A stretch of DNA of 64,000 nucleotides from positions 17,758,385 to 17,822,384 of the forward strand of contig OZ022591.1 of assembly GCA_963669155.1 (NCBI GenBank), given 5' to 3'. Below, in pieces: positions 30,112 through 42,500 of the stretch (its first letter is position 1; each line of letters starts with the position of its first letter). Source of the stretch: Arbacia lixula (lineage: Eukaryota > Echinodermata > Echinoidea > Arbacioida > Arbaciidae). Below the pieces are notes generated by a model. It saw only the letters and a program-made list of their open reading frames with translations. It made no database searches and was not told where the DNA came from. The position numbers were made by a program, and so were the translations under genes.

Positions 30112-31132
30112 TTATGCCTCTGCCATGTAGTGGCCGGAGGCATTATGTTTTCGGGTTGTCCATCTGTCCGTCTGTCCGTCCGTACGTCTGTCCCGAATCC
30201 GATTAGGCAATATCTTGAGAACCGTTAACCAGATTTGCTTCAAACTTGGTACATGTGTGTATTGCATGAAACCAATGAAGTGTATAAAATAGGGGTCAAT
30301 TCTGATTGACGTCAAAGGTCAATGAACTTTGTGAAAAATTGCCCAAAATTGACCTTTTTCACAATAAAGCCAAATTCAAGGATCCAGTTCTCATGAAACA
30401 TGGTACAAAGATGAATCACTACTTGTGAATAGACTGGTGACATTTTTGATAAATTTCCTGACAGTTCAGAGGTCAAACTTCAATGAACTTCGCCAAAATT
30501 GGCTAAAAACTGCCCCAAGCCTTATATTTTTCACAATAAATCCAACTCCAAGGATGCAATTCGCATGAAACATCTTACAAAGATAGATCACTACTTGGGA
30601 ATAGACTGGTGACATTTGTGATAAAATTCCTGAAAGTTCACAGGTCAAAGGTCAATGAACTTTGCCAAAATTGGCTAAAAACTGCCCCACACTTCATATT
30701 TTTCACCATAAAACTAAATCCAAAAATGCAATTCTCATGAAACGTGGTACTAGGATGGATCACTACTTGGGAATAGACTGGTGACATTTTTTGGTGAAAT
30801 TCCTGGAAGGCCAGAGGTCAAAGATCAATGAACTTTGCAACAATTTGCTAAAATCTGCCCCAAATTCATATTTTTCACAATAAACCCAAATCCAATGGTG
30901 CAATTCTAACCAAACATGGTACAGAGATGTATCACTACTTCATGCCCCCAAAGTAATATTTTTAAAAATAAATCAAGATCCAATTGTGAAATACCAACCA
31001 AACATGGTGCAAAGATGGATCACTACTTGGGGGTAGACTGATGATATTTTTGGTGAAAATTCTCAAAGGTCAGAGGTCATAGGTCAATGAACTATGCAAA
31101 AATTGGCTATAAATTGAGCCAAATTTAACATT
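30112..31132 (-). repeat. DR1-unit repeat, reverse orientation, copy 1
   Basis: It begins with the hairpin TATGCCTCTGCCATGTAGTG-GCCGGAGGCAT and a (GTCC)n tract. It then runs in ~160-bp units with CAAAGGTCAATGAACTTTG, the inverse of the units at 15843-17340. It lacks the CGACTGCC distal end and adjoins a second copy directly. Confidence 0.8.
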
Positions 31133-32240
31133 TTTATGCCTCCGCCACGAAGTGGCCGGAGGCATAATGTTTCCGGGTTGTCCGTCCGTCCGTCCGTCCC
31201 GAATCCGTTCAGGCAATATCTTGAGAACCGTTAAGCAGATTTGCCTCAAACTTGGTACATTTATGTATTGCATGAAACTAAAGAAGTGTGTAAAATTGGG
31301 GTCAAATCTGATTGAGGTCAAAGGTCAATGAACTTTGTAAAAATTGCCCAAAATTGACCTTTTTCACAATAAATCCAAATCCAAGGATGCAATTCTCATT
31401 AAACATGGTACAAAAATAGATCACTACTTGGGGATAGACTGGTGACATTTTTGGTAGAATTCCTGAAAGTTCAGAGGTCAAAGGTCAATAAACTTTGCCA
31501 AAATTGGCTAGAAATTACCCCAAACTTTAATTTTTTCACAATAAATCCAAATCCAATGGTGCAATTCCAACCAAACATAGTGAAACGATGGATCACTACT
31601 TGGGGGTAGACTGGTGACATTGTTGGTGAAATTGCTGGAAGGTCAGAGGTCAAATGTCAATGAACTTTGCAAAAATGTATATTTTTCGCAATAAACCCAA
31701 ATCCAAATCCAATGGCGCAGTTCTAACCAAACATGGTATAGAGATGTATCACTTCATGGAGGGAGACTGGTGAAAGTTTGGGTAAAACTCCTGAGAGTTC
31801 AAAGGTCAAAGGTCAATGAACTTTGCCAAAAATTAGCTAAAAATTTCCCCCAAAGTGATAATTTTCAAAATATATCCAAATCCAATGGTGCAATAACAAC
31901 CAAACATGGTGCAAAGATGGGGGTAGACTAATGACATTTTTGGTGAAATTTCTCAAAGGTCAGAGATCAAAGGTCAATGAACTTTGCCAAAATTGGCTAA
32001 AAATTGCCCCCAAATAGATATTTTTCACATTGAATCCAATACTAATGATTCAATTCAAACCAAACATAGTACAGAGATTTATCACATCATGGAGGTAGAC
32101 TGGTGCAGTTTGGGTAAAATTCCTGAAAGGTCAAAGGTCAATGAACTTCATCCAAAATTGGCTAATTTTAAACAAACTTGATACAAGGATGGATTTAAAC
32201 AGACTGGTTAGATTGGAAGTCAAAGAAGTAAGAGGTCAAA
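31133..32240 (-). repeat. DR1-unit repeat, reverse orientation, copy 2, cut by the satellite
   Basis: It starts with the perfect-looking hairpin TATGCCTCCGCCACGAAGTG-GCCGGAGGCATAATG and (GTCC)n, followed by units with AGGTCAAAGGTCAATGAAC. Its last bases, GGAAGTCAAAGAAGTAAGAG-GTCAAA, match 15998-16035 of the plus copy in reverse. There, at 32240, satellite monomer sequence takes over in mid-unit. Confidence 0.8.
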
Positions 32241-34579
32241 CTGTTTAGCTCTGTTATTCATGGTGACTTTTCTCTGCATAAGACATTGTTTAAGCCTTTG
32301 ACTCCACTGCTTAGCTGTGGTATTCAGGGTGACTTTCCTCTTGTAAGACATTGTTTAACCCTCTGAATCTACTGTTTAGCTGTGGTATTCAGGGTGACTT
32401 TCCTCTTGTAAGACATTGTTTAACCCTTTGATTCCAGTGTTTAGCTGTACTATTCAGGGTGACTTTCCTCTTGTAAGACATTGTTTAACCCTTTGAATCC
32501 ACTTTTTAGCTCTGTTATTCATGGTGACTTTTCTCTGTATAAGACACTGTTTAAGCCTTTAACTCCACTGCTTAGCTGTAGTATTCAAGGTGACTTTCCT
32601 CTTATAAGACATTGTTTAACCCTTTGAATCCACTTTTTAGCTCTGTTATTCATGGTGACCTCTTTCTTATGAGACATTGTTTAGCCCTTTGACTTCGCTG
32701 CTTAGCTGTGCTATTCAGGGTGACTTTCCTCCTGTAAGACATCGTTAAACCCTTTGAATCTACTGTTTAGCGGTGGTATTCAGGGTGACTTTTTTCTCAT
32801 GACACATTGTTTAAGCCTTTGAATCCACTGTTTAGCTCTGTTATTCATGGTGACTTTTCTCTTGTAAGACATTGTTTAAGCCTTTGACTCCACTGCTTAG
32901 CTGTGGTATTCAGGGTGACTTTCCTCTTGTAAGACATTGTTTAACCCTTTGAATCCACTGTTTAGCGGTGGTATTCAGGGTGACTTTCTTCATTGTTTAA
33001 CCCTTTGAGTGCATTGATAGTACATTGTTCAGCTCTGCTATTCATGGTGACTTTTCTCTCATGACACATTGTTTAAGCCTTTGAATCCACTGTTTAGCTC
33101 TGTTATTCATGGTGACTTTTCTCTGCATAAGACATTGTTTAAGCCTTTGACTCCACTGCTTAGCTGTGGTATTCAGGGTGACTTTCCTCTTGTAAGACAT
33201 TGTTTCACCCTTTGAATCCACTGTTTAGCTGTGGTATTCAGGGTGACTTTTCTCATGTAAGACATTGTTTAACCCTTTGACTCCGCTGCTTAGCTCTGTT
33301 ATTCATGGTGACTTTTCTCTGTATAAGACATTATTTAACCCTTTGAATCCACTGTTTAGCTGTGGTATTCAGGGTGACTTTCCTCTTGTGAGACATTGTT
33401 TAACCCTTTGATTCCACTTTTTAGCTCTGTTATTCATGGTGACTTTTCTCTGTATAAGACATTGTTTAAGCCTTTGACTCCACTGCTTAGCTGTGGTATT
33501 CAGGGTGACTTTCCTCTTATAAGACATTGTTTAACCCTTTGAATCCACTTTTTGGCTCTGTTATTCATGGTGACCTCTTTTGTATAAGACATTGTTTAAG
33601 CCTTTGACTCCACTGCTTAGCTGTACTATTCAGGGTGACTTTCCTCTTGTAAGACATTGTTTAACCCTTTGACTTCGCTGCTTAGCTGTGCTATTCAGGG
33701 TGACTTTCCTCCTGTAAGACATCTTTAAACCCTTTGAATCCACTGTTTAGCGGTGGTATTCAGGGTGACTTTCTTCATTGTTTAACCCTTTGAGTGCATT
33801 GATAGTACATTGTTTAGCTCTGCTATTCATGGTGACTTTTCTCTCATGACACATTGTTCAAGCCTTTGAATCCACTGTTTAGCTCTGTTATTCATGGTGA
33901 CTTTTCTCTGCATAAGACATTGTTGAAGCCTTTGACTCCACTGCTTAGCTGTGGTATTCAGGGTGACTTTTCTCTTGTAAGACATTATTTAACCCATTGA
34001 ATCTACTGTTTAGCTGTGGTATTCAGGGTGACTTTCCTCTTGTAAGACATTGTTTAACCCTTTGATTCAAGTGTTTAGCTGTACTATTCAGGGTGACTGT
34101 CCTCTTGTAACACATTGTTTAACCCTTTGATTTCAGTGTTTAGCTGTACTATTCAGGGTGACTTTCCTCTTGTAAGACATTGTTTAACCCTTTGAATCCA
34201 CTTTTTAGCTTTGTTATTCATGGTGACTTTTCTCTGTATAAGACATTGTTTAAGCCTTTGACTCCACTGCTTAGCTGTAGTTTTCAAGGTGACTTTCCTC
34301 TTATAAGACATTGTTTAACCCTTTGAATCCACTTTTTAGCTCTGTTATTCATGGTGACCTCTTTCTTATAAGACATTGTTTAGCCCTTTGACTTCGATGC
34401 TTAGCTGTGCTATTCAGGGTGACTTTCCTCCTGTAAGACATCGTTAAACCCTTTGAATCTACTGTTTAGCGGTGGTATTCAGGGTGACTTTTCTCTCATG
34501 ACAAATTGTTTAAGCCTTTGAATCCACTGTTTAGCTCTGTTATTCATGGTGACTTTTCTCTGCATGAGACATTGTTTAA
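32241..34579 (+). repeat. 65/66-bp satellite, left (irregular) block
   Basis: Tandem monomers with consensus ATTGTTTAACCCTTTGACTC-CACTGCTTAGCTGTGGTATT-CAGGGTGACTTTCCTCTTGT-AAGAC (65 bp). Variants are CTCTGTTATTCATGGTGACT with CTCTGTATAAGAC (66 bp), shortened CTTTCTTCATTGTTTAACC, and longer GCATTGATAGTACATTG units (about 77 bp). Monomers here are more variable than farther right, and only loose duplications are visible (for example the CTTCATTGTTTAACCC unit near 32986 and 33774). No long ORF. Confidence 0.95.
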
Positions 34580-34883
34580 AGTTGATATTCATTGATTTTA
34601 AATACGGTTGAATTTGATATCATTGTAAAGTTTATGACTTCATGATCATTATAACGCTAATCCCAAACTTTAAAACAAACCAGGAGCGCAAAAATATCCA
34701 AACAAAAACTACTCAAATTCGCTCTCGAAATCTGCCCAATTTACGTCCCGTAAAATAGGTCACTGTGCATGACGTAGCTGAATGTCCATGATTTCATTTG
34801 ACAATCGGTCACGTGCAGCTTTTGTGTACGTACCGAACAGCAAATTACGTTTCGCGAACTGAACTATTTTTTAGACTTCAACA

Positions 34884-35243
34884 ATGGATGAGTTGGACCT
34901 CGATTTAGATTTTGAAATCGACAATTTTGAAGAAGAACTTGAAGAAGAGAGTATTAGCTCTAGTAGTGGACCAGATAGTGAAATCGATGAAGGTGAAGTG
35001 GGAGATTTTGATGATGAATCAAACGCTCCTCGGGCTCGAGCTGCGAGTACGAATGGTGTTGTTACGGACGCTGTAGAGATTGCTTACCGGCATGAACCAG
35101 AACCTGAACTTCAAGAAGATGTCGATCTCGATCTACAAATGGAAAACTACCGGGATGCTAGGCCAAGGGGCAACCAGGATCATGCCAGGCTTGATCCAAA
35201 CATAAGCAGCACCGAAAATTGGTATATAGTTGAAATGATTTAG
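34884..35243 (+). CDS. Small acidic protein in the TTAA transposon (hypothetical)
   Basis: The 119-codon ORF starts 304 bp inside the element; the ATG is preceded by CTTCAACA. Residues 1-46 are very acidic (repeated DLD, FEEELEEE, SSSS, DSEIDEGE), with a second acidic patch at 70-87 (EPEPELQEDVDLDL). No Zn or DDE motif is visible. Acidic N-termini occur in many DNA transposases including PiggyBac types, so it could be the 5' exon of a truncated transposase. TTG|GTATAT near 35220 could be a donor. It is the longest domain-less ORF with strong composition in the non-gene part of the window. Function unknown. Confidence 0.5.
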   Translation: MDELDLDLDFEIDNFEEELEEESISSSSGPDSEIDEGEVGDFDDESNAPRARAASTNGVVTDAVEIAYRHEPEPELQEDVDLDLQMENYRDARPRGNQDHARLDPNISSTENWYIVEMI

Positions 35244-35927
35244 ACTAGGGGGTATTTATTTTTTCCAAAACTTAGTGCGCGAGTTTGCAATAACCGTGGG
35301 CCCGATCCGTGCAGTAGCTCAGCGTAACTAGCCGTAGCAGTATAGCGCTAAAGTCGAGCTAGCTACCAGTCGGCCGGGACGAAACAGAAAAAAAGAATAG
35401 GACTCGATTGTTCTGTCAACAATCCTAATGAAATTGTATAAGATTAAAACTACGATGCAGACATCTACATGTACATGTACTATGACACCGTTCATGTTGA
35501 CAAACCAGTTTATATTTCGCGCAATAAGAGACCACAAGTATAGTACACAATGTACATACATGCAAAAGTTGTTGTCAGTTGATTGTCTTTCCCTTTCCCT
35601 TGCGAGCAGAAATATCGAACGATGAGCAGAGAGTTGATGAAAGGAAAATGCGCGATACCCATACATGTGTACGTGTGTGATCGCGAGCATGCATTGTAAT
35701 CATGGAATGCGAATGCACCTGTAAGGCTATAACGTACGATATGCAGTCGCGATATGCATGGGCTATAATGACGTACGCACGCGTGCATAATCGTACTGCA
35801 GTATGTATGACGTTGAACGTCAACAATCTTTCGAGAAAAATATAAATGGGTCTATAGAGTGTTTGACATCTAGATTATATTATCTCAAGTCTTCTATCAA
35901 CATTATTTGAGATATCTGTAAGCCCTA

Positions 35928-36995
35928 AAGTTGAATTAAGAAGACGATCCCAAATAATGAGATATTTGCATTAATATCATCCTTATGACACTAGCTTACC
36001 TATGAGAGACCTTTTAACCCCCTAAAATAAGCTTAGAATATTAAATTTAGACGATTTATCCCTCACCATATTTTCTCTGATCGCTCCGGCGATGAGTACT
36101 CGAGACTATTGTTCGAGCACTGTGACGTCACGGACGGGATTTGGGTCACAGTGAGAAAGTAAACAAAGCGAGCAGTGCAGTATATTGTGTGCATAGACAT
36201 ACACGCTAGTACAATTATGAATGAATTTACTTTCACGTCAGAACTTTTCTTCTATTGTTATGGTTTTATGTGAATGATTTTTAAAAAATAAATGAGAATT
36301 AAGCAATGTCATATAGTCAATGATGTGTCTCTAGTGTTCCAATATTTCTCATTTGAAGCGATTTTACTGCCTTGTCTCTCGACTTCAACACGTGCGCTGG
36401 CTGCAAGCATGCACACACACACACACACGAGCGCCCATACGCATAGCATGCAGTATACTGGACAAGTTCAAGCAAGCAGCGCGCTCGAGTGTGTATGAGC
36501 TGGGTGGCGATGGCCGGATCTACTTTACGCTAGTATTCTCAAGTTGTAGAAAATAAGAAAATCAAGTGAAAATATTGACTAATAACTCATCGTTTGCAAT
36601 CTTACTTCACAATTTAAGACTTGAAAACCGTTATTTATACTTTTTTCTACATAGGGAGAGTAAAGATTTGTATATATGATTTGTAATTGTTTGATATGGC
36701 TTCCTTTGAAAAACATTGGTAAAATCTTCTCTCTCTTTCTGCACTGATTTTTGTATTGATACCAGACACTGGATATTACCCAAATCCCGTCCGTGACGTC
36801 ACGCTCAGCGTGTACCTATGCGTCCAAGGCTTATCGGGGACTCTAAACAGGATAATTTATATCGACTTTCAAACCAGAATATTGAGCGTTCAAATGAGTT
36901 TTCTGATATGCTCTCTGTTTGAACAGCCTATATGAACTATATAAAGTGTGTATAACCAAAATTTACGGGAATTCGCGCCCTTCTTAATTCAACTT
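35928..36995. mobile_element. Nested TIR element with TA duplication and CRE-containing inner repeat
   Basis: The 16-bp perfect termini AAGTTGAATTAAGAAG are flanked by TA on both sides. Farther in, a 25-bp perfect inverted repeat (36122-36146 and 36778-36802; GTGACGTCACGGACGGGATT plus TGGGT) brackets a ~630-bp core that includes a (CA)n microsatellite at 36412-36428. No transposase ORF. A TA target fits Tc1/mariner-type or related mobilisation (inference). Confidence 0.75.
36412..36429 (+). repeat. (CA)n microsatellite
   Basis: About nine CA units within the core of the nested TIR element. Confidence 0.85.
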
Positions 36996-39506
36996 TAATT
37001 GAAAGGTAGTTAGATGGCATAACCTCTACAAAACGTACAAGTGCAAGAAAACTAACTTTTCCAAACGACAGCTCGTACAATGTGTATTAAATTCAGTAGA
37101 CTCGACTTCGTATTTCAATGTAAAACCTCCCGATAAAGGTCAGAATATTTTCATTTTTCTTACTTTATTATTGCTGAGATTATTTTTCTTAGATTTGTGC
37201 AAGACTTACTCAAATGTTACTAACAAGAAAAATCTAAAAGACAGTGAAATATAGCCTTAAATGGTATATTTAGTCAGGACGATATATTAGAGCTATACGT
37301 ATAAAACACGTAATGTAGCGGCTGGAGATGGCTTACGTGCCCATTCACCTTACGTCATCAAAAATCGCTCTTTTCGCGGACGGCAAACAGCAGGGTTCGT
37401 AGCATTATGAGATGCGTTACAAAAACTGTTTTTATTTCTTTTGTGTTATTTTATAAGCGAAATAATGACTAAAAATGACTTCTACACACTTTCAGCTTTC
37501 CATTGATATATGGATCGCTATATTTTTGGATTTTCTATGAATATCAACTTTAAGCCTTTGACTCCACTGCTTAGCTGTGGTATTCAGGGTGACTTTCCTC
37601 TTGTAAGACATTGTTTAACCCTTTGACTCCGCTGCTTAGCTCTGTTATTCATGGTGACTTTTCTCTGTATAAGACATTATTTAACCCTTTGAGTCTACTG
37701 TTAAGCTGTGGTATTGATGGTGACTTTCCTCTTGTAAGGCATTGTTTAACCCTTTGACTCTACTGCTGAGCTGTGGTATTCAGGGTGACTTTCCTCTTGT
37801 AAGACATTGTTTAACCGTCTGAATCTACTGTTTAGCTGTGGTATTCAGGGTGACTTTCCTCTTGTAAGACATTGTTTAACCCTTTGATTCCAGTGTTTAG
37901 CTGTACTATTCAGGGTCACTTTCCTCTTGTAAGATATTGTTTAACCCTTTAAATCCTTTTTTTAGCTCTGTTATTCATGGTGACTTTCTCTGTTTAAGAC
38001 ATTGTTTAAGCCTTTGACTCCACTGCTTTGCTGTGGTATTCAGGGTAACTTTCCTTTTATAAGCCATTGTTTAACCCTTTGAATCCACGTTTTAGGTCTG
38101 TTATTCATGGTGACCTCTTTCTTATCAGACATTGTTTAAGCCTTTGACTCCACTGCTTAGCTGTACTATTCAGGGTGACTTTCTTCATTGTTTAACCCTT
38201 TGAGTGCATTGATAGTACATTGTTTAGCTCTGCTATTCATGGTGACTTTCCTCTTGTAAGACATTGTTTAACCCTTTGAATCCACTGTTTAGCTCTGCTA
38301 TTAATGGTTACTTTTCTCTGTATAAGACATCGTTAAACCCTTTGAATCCACTGCTTAGCTGTGGTATTCAGGGTGACTTTCCTCCTGTAAGACATTGTTT
38401 AACCCTTTCAATCCACTGTTTAGCTGTGGTATTCAGGGTGACTTTTCTCTTGTAACACATTGTTTAACCCTTTGACTCTGCTGCTTAGCTGTGGTATTCA
38501 GGGTGACTTTCCTCTGTATAAGACATTGTTTAAGCCTTTGACTCCACTGCTTAGCTGTGGTATTCAGGGTGACTTTCCTCCTTTAAGACATCGTTAAACC
38601 CTTTGAATCCACTGTTTAGCGGTGGTATTCAGGGTGACTTTCTTCATTGTTTAACCCTTTGAGTGCATTGATAGTACATTGTTTAGCTCTGCTATTCATG
38701 GTGACTTTTCTCTCATGAGACATTGTTTAAGCCTTTGAATCCACTGTTTAGCTCTGTTATTCATAGTGACTTTTCTCTGCATAAGACATTGTTTAAGCCT
38801 TTGACTCCACTGCTTAGCTGTACTATTCAGGGTGACTTTTCTCTGTATAAGACATTGTTTAAGCCTTTGACTCCACTGTTAAGCTGTGGTATTGAGGGTG
38901 ACTTTCCTCTTGTAAGACATTGTTTAACCCTTTGACTCTACTGCTGAGCTGTGGTATTCAGGGTGACTTTCCTCTTGTAAGACATTGTTTAACCCTCTGA
39001 ATCTACTGTTTAGCTGTGGTATTCAGGGTGACTTTCCTCTTGTAAGACATTGTTTAACCCTTTGTTTCCAGTGTTTAGCTGTACTATTCAGGGTGACTGT
39101 CCTCTTGTAACACATTGTTTAACCCTTTGACTCCGCTGCTTAGCTCTGTTATTCATGGTGACTTTCCTCTTGTAAGACATTGTTTAACCCTTTGAATCCA
39201 CTGTTTAGCTGTGGTATTCAGGGTGACTTTTCTCTCATGACACATTGTTTAAGCCTTTGAATCCACTGTTTAGCTCTGTTATTCATGGTGACTTTTCTCT
39301 GCATGAGACATTGTTTAAGCCTTTGAATCTACTGCTTAGCTGTGGTATTCAGGGTGACTTTCCTCTTGTAAGACATTGTTTAACCCTTTGAATCCGCTGC
39401 TTAGCTCTGTTATTCATGGTGACTTTTCTCTGTATAAGACATTGTTTAAGCCTTTGACCCCACTGCTTAACTGTACTATTGAGGGTGACTTTCCTCTTGT
39501 AAGACA

Positions 39507-42500
39507 TTGTTTAACCCTTTGACTCCGCTGCTTAGCTCTGTTATTCATGGTGACTTTTCTCTGTATAAGACATTGTTTAAGCCTTTGACTCTACTGCTGA
39601 GCTGTACTATTCAGGGTGACTTTTCTCTGTATAAGACATTGTTTAAGCCTTTGACTCCACTGTTAAGCTGTGGTATTGAGGGTGACTTTCCTCTTGTAAG
39701 ACATTGTTTAACCCTTTGACTCTACTGCTGAGCTGTGGTATTCAGGGTGACTTTCCTCTTGTAAGACATTGTTTAACCCTCTGAATCTACTGTTTAGCTG
39801 TGGTATTCAGGGTGACTTTCCTCTTGTAAGACATTGTTTAACCCTTTGTTTCCAGTGTTTAGCTGTACTATTCAGGGTGACTGTCCTCTTGTAACACATT
39901 GTTTAACCCTTTGACTCCACTGCTTAGCTCTGTTATTCATGGTGACTTTCCTCTTGTAAGACATTGTTTAACCCTTTGACTGCATTGGCAGTACATTGTT
40001 TAGCTCTGTTATTCATGGTGACTTTTCTCTTTATAAGACATTGTTTAAGCCTTTGACTCCACTGCTTAGCTATGGTATTTAGGGTGACTTTCCTCTTGTA
40101 AGATATTGTTTAACCCTTTGAATCTACTTTTTAGCTCTGTTATTCATGATGACCTCTTTCTTATAAGACATTGTTTAGCCCTTTGACTTCGCTGCTTAGC
40201 TGTGCTATTCAGGGTAACTTTCCTCTTGTAAGACATTGTTTAACCCTTTGACTCCACTGTTAATTTATGGTATTGAGGGTGACTTTCCTCTTGTAAGTCA
40301 TTGTTTAACCCTTTGACTGCATTGGCAGTACATTGTTTAGCTCTGTTATTCATGGTGACTTTTCTCTGTATAAGACATTATTTAACCCTTTTACTCCACT
40401 GTTAAGCTGTGGTATTGAGCGTGACTTTCCTCTTGTAAGACATTGTTTAACCCTTTGACTCTACTGCTTAGCTGTGGTATTCAGCGTGACTCTCCTCTTG
40501 TAAGACATTGTTTAACCCTCTGAATCTACTGTTTAGCTGTGGTATTCAGGGTTACTTTCCTCTTGTAAGACATTGTTTAACCCTTTGACTGCATTGATAG
40601 TACATTGTTTAGCTCTGTTATTCATGGTGACTTTTCTCTCATGAGACATTGTTTAAGCCTTTGAATCCACTGTTTAGCTCTGTTATTCATGGTGACTTTT
40701 CTCTGCATAAGACATTGTTTAACCCTTTGAATCCACTGTTTAGCTGTGGTATTCAGGGTGACTTTTCTCTCATGACACATTGTTTAAGCCTTTGAATCCA
40801 CTGTTTAGCTCTGTTATTCATGGTGACTTTTCTCTGCATGAGACATTGTTTAACCCTTTGACTGCATTGATAGTACATTGTTTAGCTCTGTTATTCATGG
40901 TGACTTTTCTCATGTAACACATTGTTTAACCCTTTGACTCCGCTGTTTAGCTCTGTTATTCATGGTGACTTTTCTCTGTATAAGACATTGTTTAACCCTT
41001 TGAATCCACTGTTTAGCTGTGGTATTCAGGGTGACTTTTCTCTCATGACACATTGTTTAAGCCTTTGAATCCACTGTTTAGCTCTGTTATTCATGGTGAC
41101 TTTTCTCTGCATGAGACATTGTTTAAGCCTTTGAATCTACTGCTTAGCTGTGGTATTCAGGGTGACTTTCCTCTTGTAAGACATTGTTTAACCCTTTGAA
41201 TCCGCTGCTTAGCTCTGTTATTTATGGTGACTTTTCTCTGTATAAGACATTGTTTAAGCCTTTGACTCCACTGCTTAGCTGTGGTATTGAGGGTGACTTT
41301 CCTCTTGTAAGACATTGTTTAACCCTTTGACTCTACTGCTGAGCTGTGGTATTCAGGGTGACTTTCCTCTTGTAAGACATTGTTTAACCCCCTGAATCTA
41401 CTGTTTAGCTGTGGTATTCAGGGTGACTTTCCTCTTGTAAGACATTGTTTAACCCTTTGTTTCCAGTGTTTAGCTGTACTATTCAGGGTGACTGTCCTCT
41501 TGTAACACATTGTTTAACCCTTTGACTCCGCTGCTTAGCTCTGTTATTCATGGTGACTTTCCTCTTGTAAGACATTGTTTAACCCTTTGAATCCACTGTT
41601 TAGCTGTGGTATTCAGGGTGACTTTTCTCTCATGACACATTGTTTAAGCCTTTGAATCCACTGTTTAGCTCTGTTATTCATGGTGACTTTTCTCTGCATG
41701 AGACATTGTTTAAGCCTTTGAATCTACTGCTTAGCTGTGGTATTCAGGGTGACTTTCCTCTTGTAAGACATTGTTTAACCCTTTGAATCCGCTGCTTAGC
41801 TCTGTTATTCATGGTGACTTTTCTCTGTATAAGACATTGTTTAAGCCTTTGACTCCACTGCTTAACTGTACTATTGAGGGTGACTTTCCTCTTGTGAGAC
41901 ATTGTTTAACCCTTTGACTCCGCTGCTTAGCTCTGTTATTCATGGTGACTTTTCTCTGTATAAGACATTGTTTAAGCCTTTGACTCTACTGCTGAGCTGT
42001 ACTATTCAGGGTGACTTTTCTCTGTATAAGACATTGTTTAAGCCTTTGACTCCACTGTTAAGCTGTGGTATTGAGGGTGACTTTCCTCTTGTAAGACATT
42101 GTTTAACCCTTTGACTCTACTGCTGAGCTGTGGTATTCAGGGTGACTTTCCTCTTGTAAGACATTGTTTAACCCTCTGAATCTACTGTTTAGCTGTGGTA
42201 TTCAGGGTGACTTTCCTCTTGTAAGACATTGTTTAACCCTTTGTTTCCAGTGTTTAGCTGTACTATTCAGGGTGACTGTCCTCTTGTAACACATTGTTTA
42301 ACCCTTTGACTCCACTGCTTAGCTCTGTTATTCATGGTGACTTTCCTCTTGTAAGACATTGTTTAACCCTTTGACTGCATTGGCAGTACATTGTTTAGCT
42401 CTGTTATTCATGGTGACTTTTCTCTTTATAAGACATTGTTTAAGCCTTTGACTCCACTGCTTAGCTATGGTATTTAGGGTGACTTTCCTCTTGTAAGATA

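Larger units (their letters stand above)
34580..37549. mobile_element. 2,970-bp TTAA transposon inserted in the satellite (piggyBac-like)
   Basis: The satellite word ATTGTTTAAGCC is split with TTAA repeated on both sides (34576-34579 and 37550-37553). The ends are a perfect 13-bp inverted repeat, AGTTGATATTCAT. TTAA duplication plus 13-bp terminal repeats is the piggyBac hallmark; the AG start is unusual for that family, so the assignment is inference. It holds one acidic 119-codon ORF near the left end and a nested TA-flanked element (35928-36995). No full transposase is seen, so it is a defective or non-autonomous copy. Confidence 0.88.
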
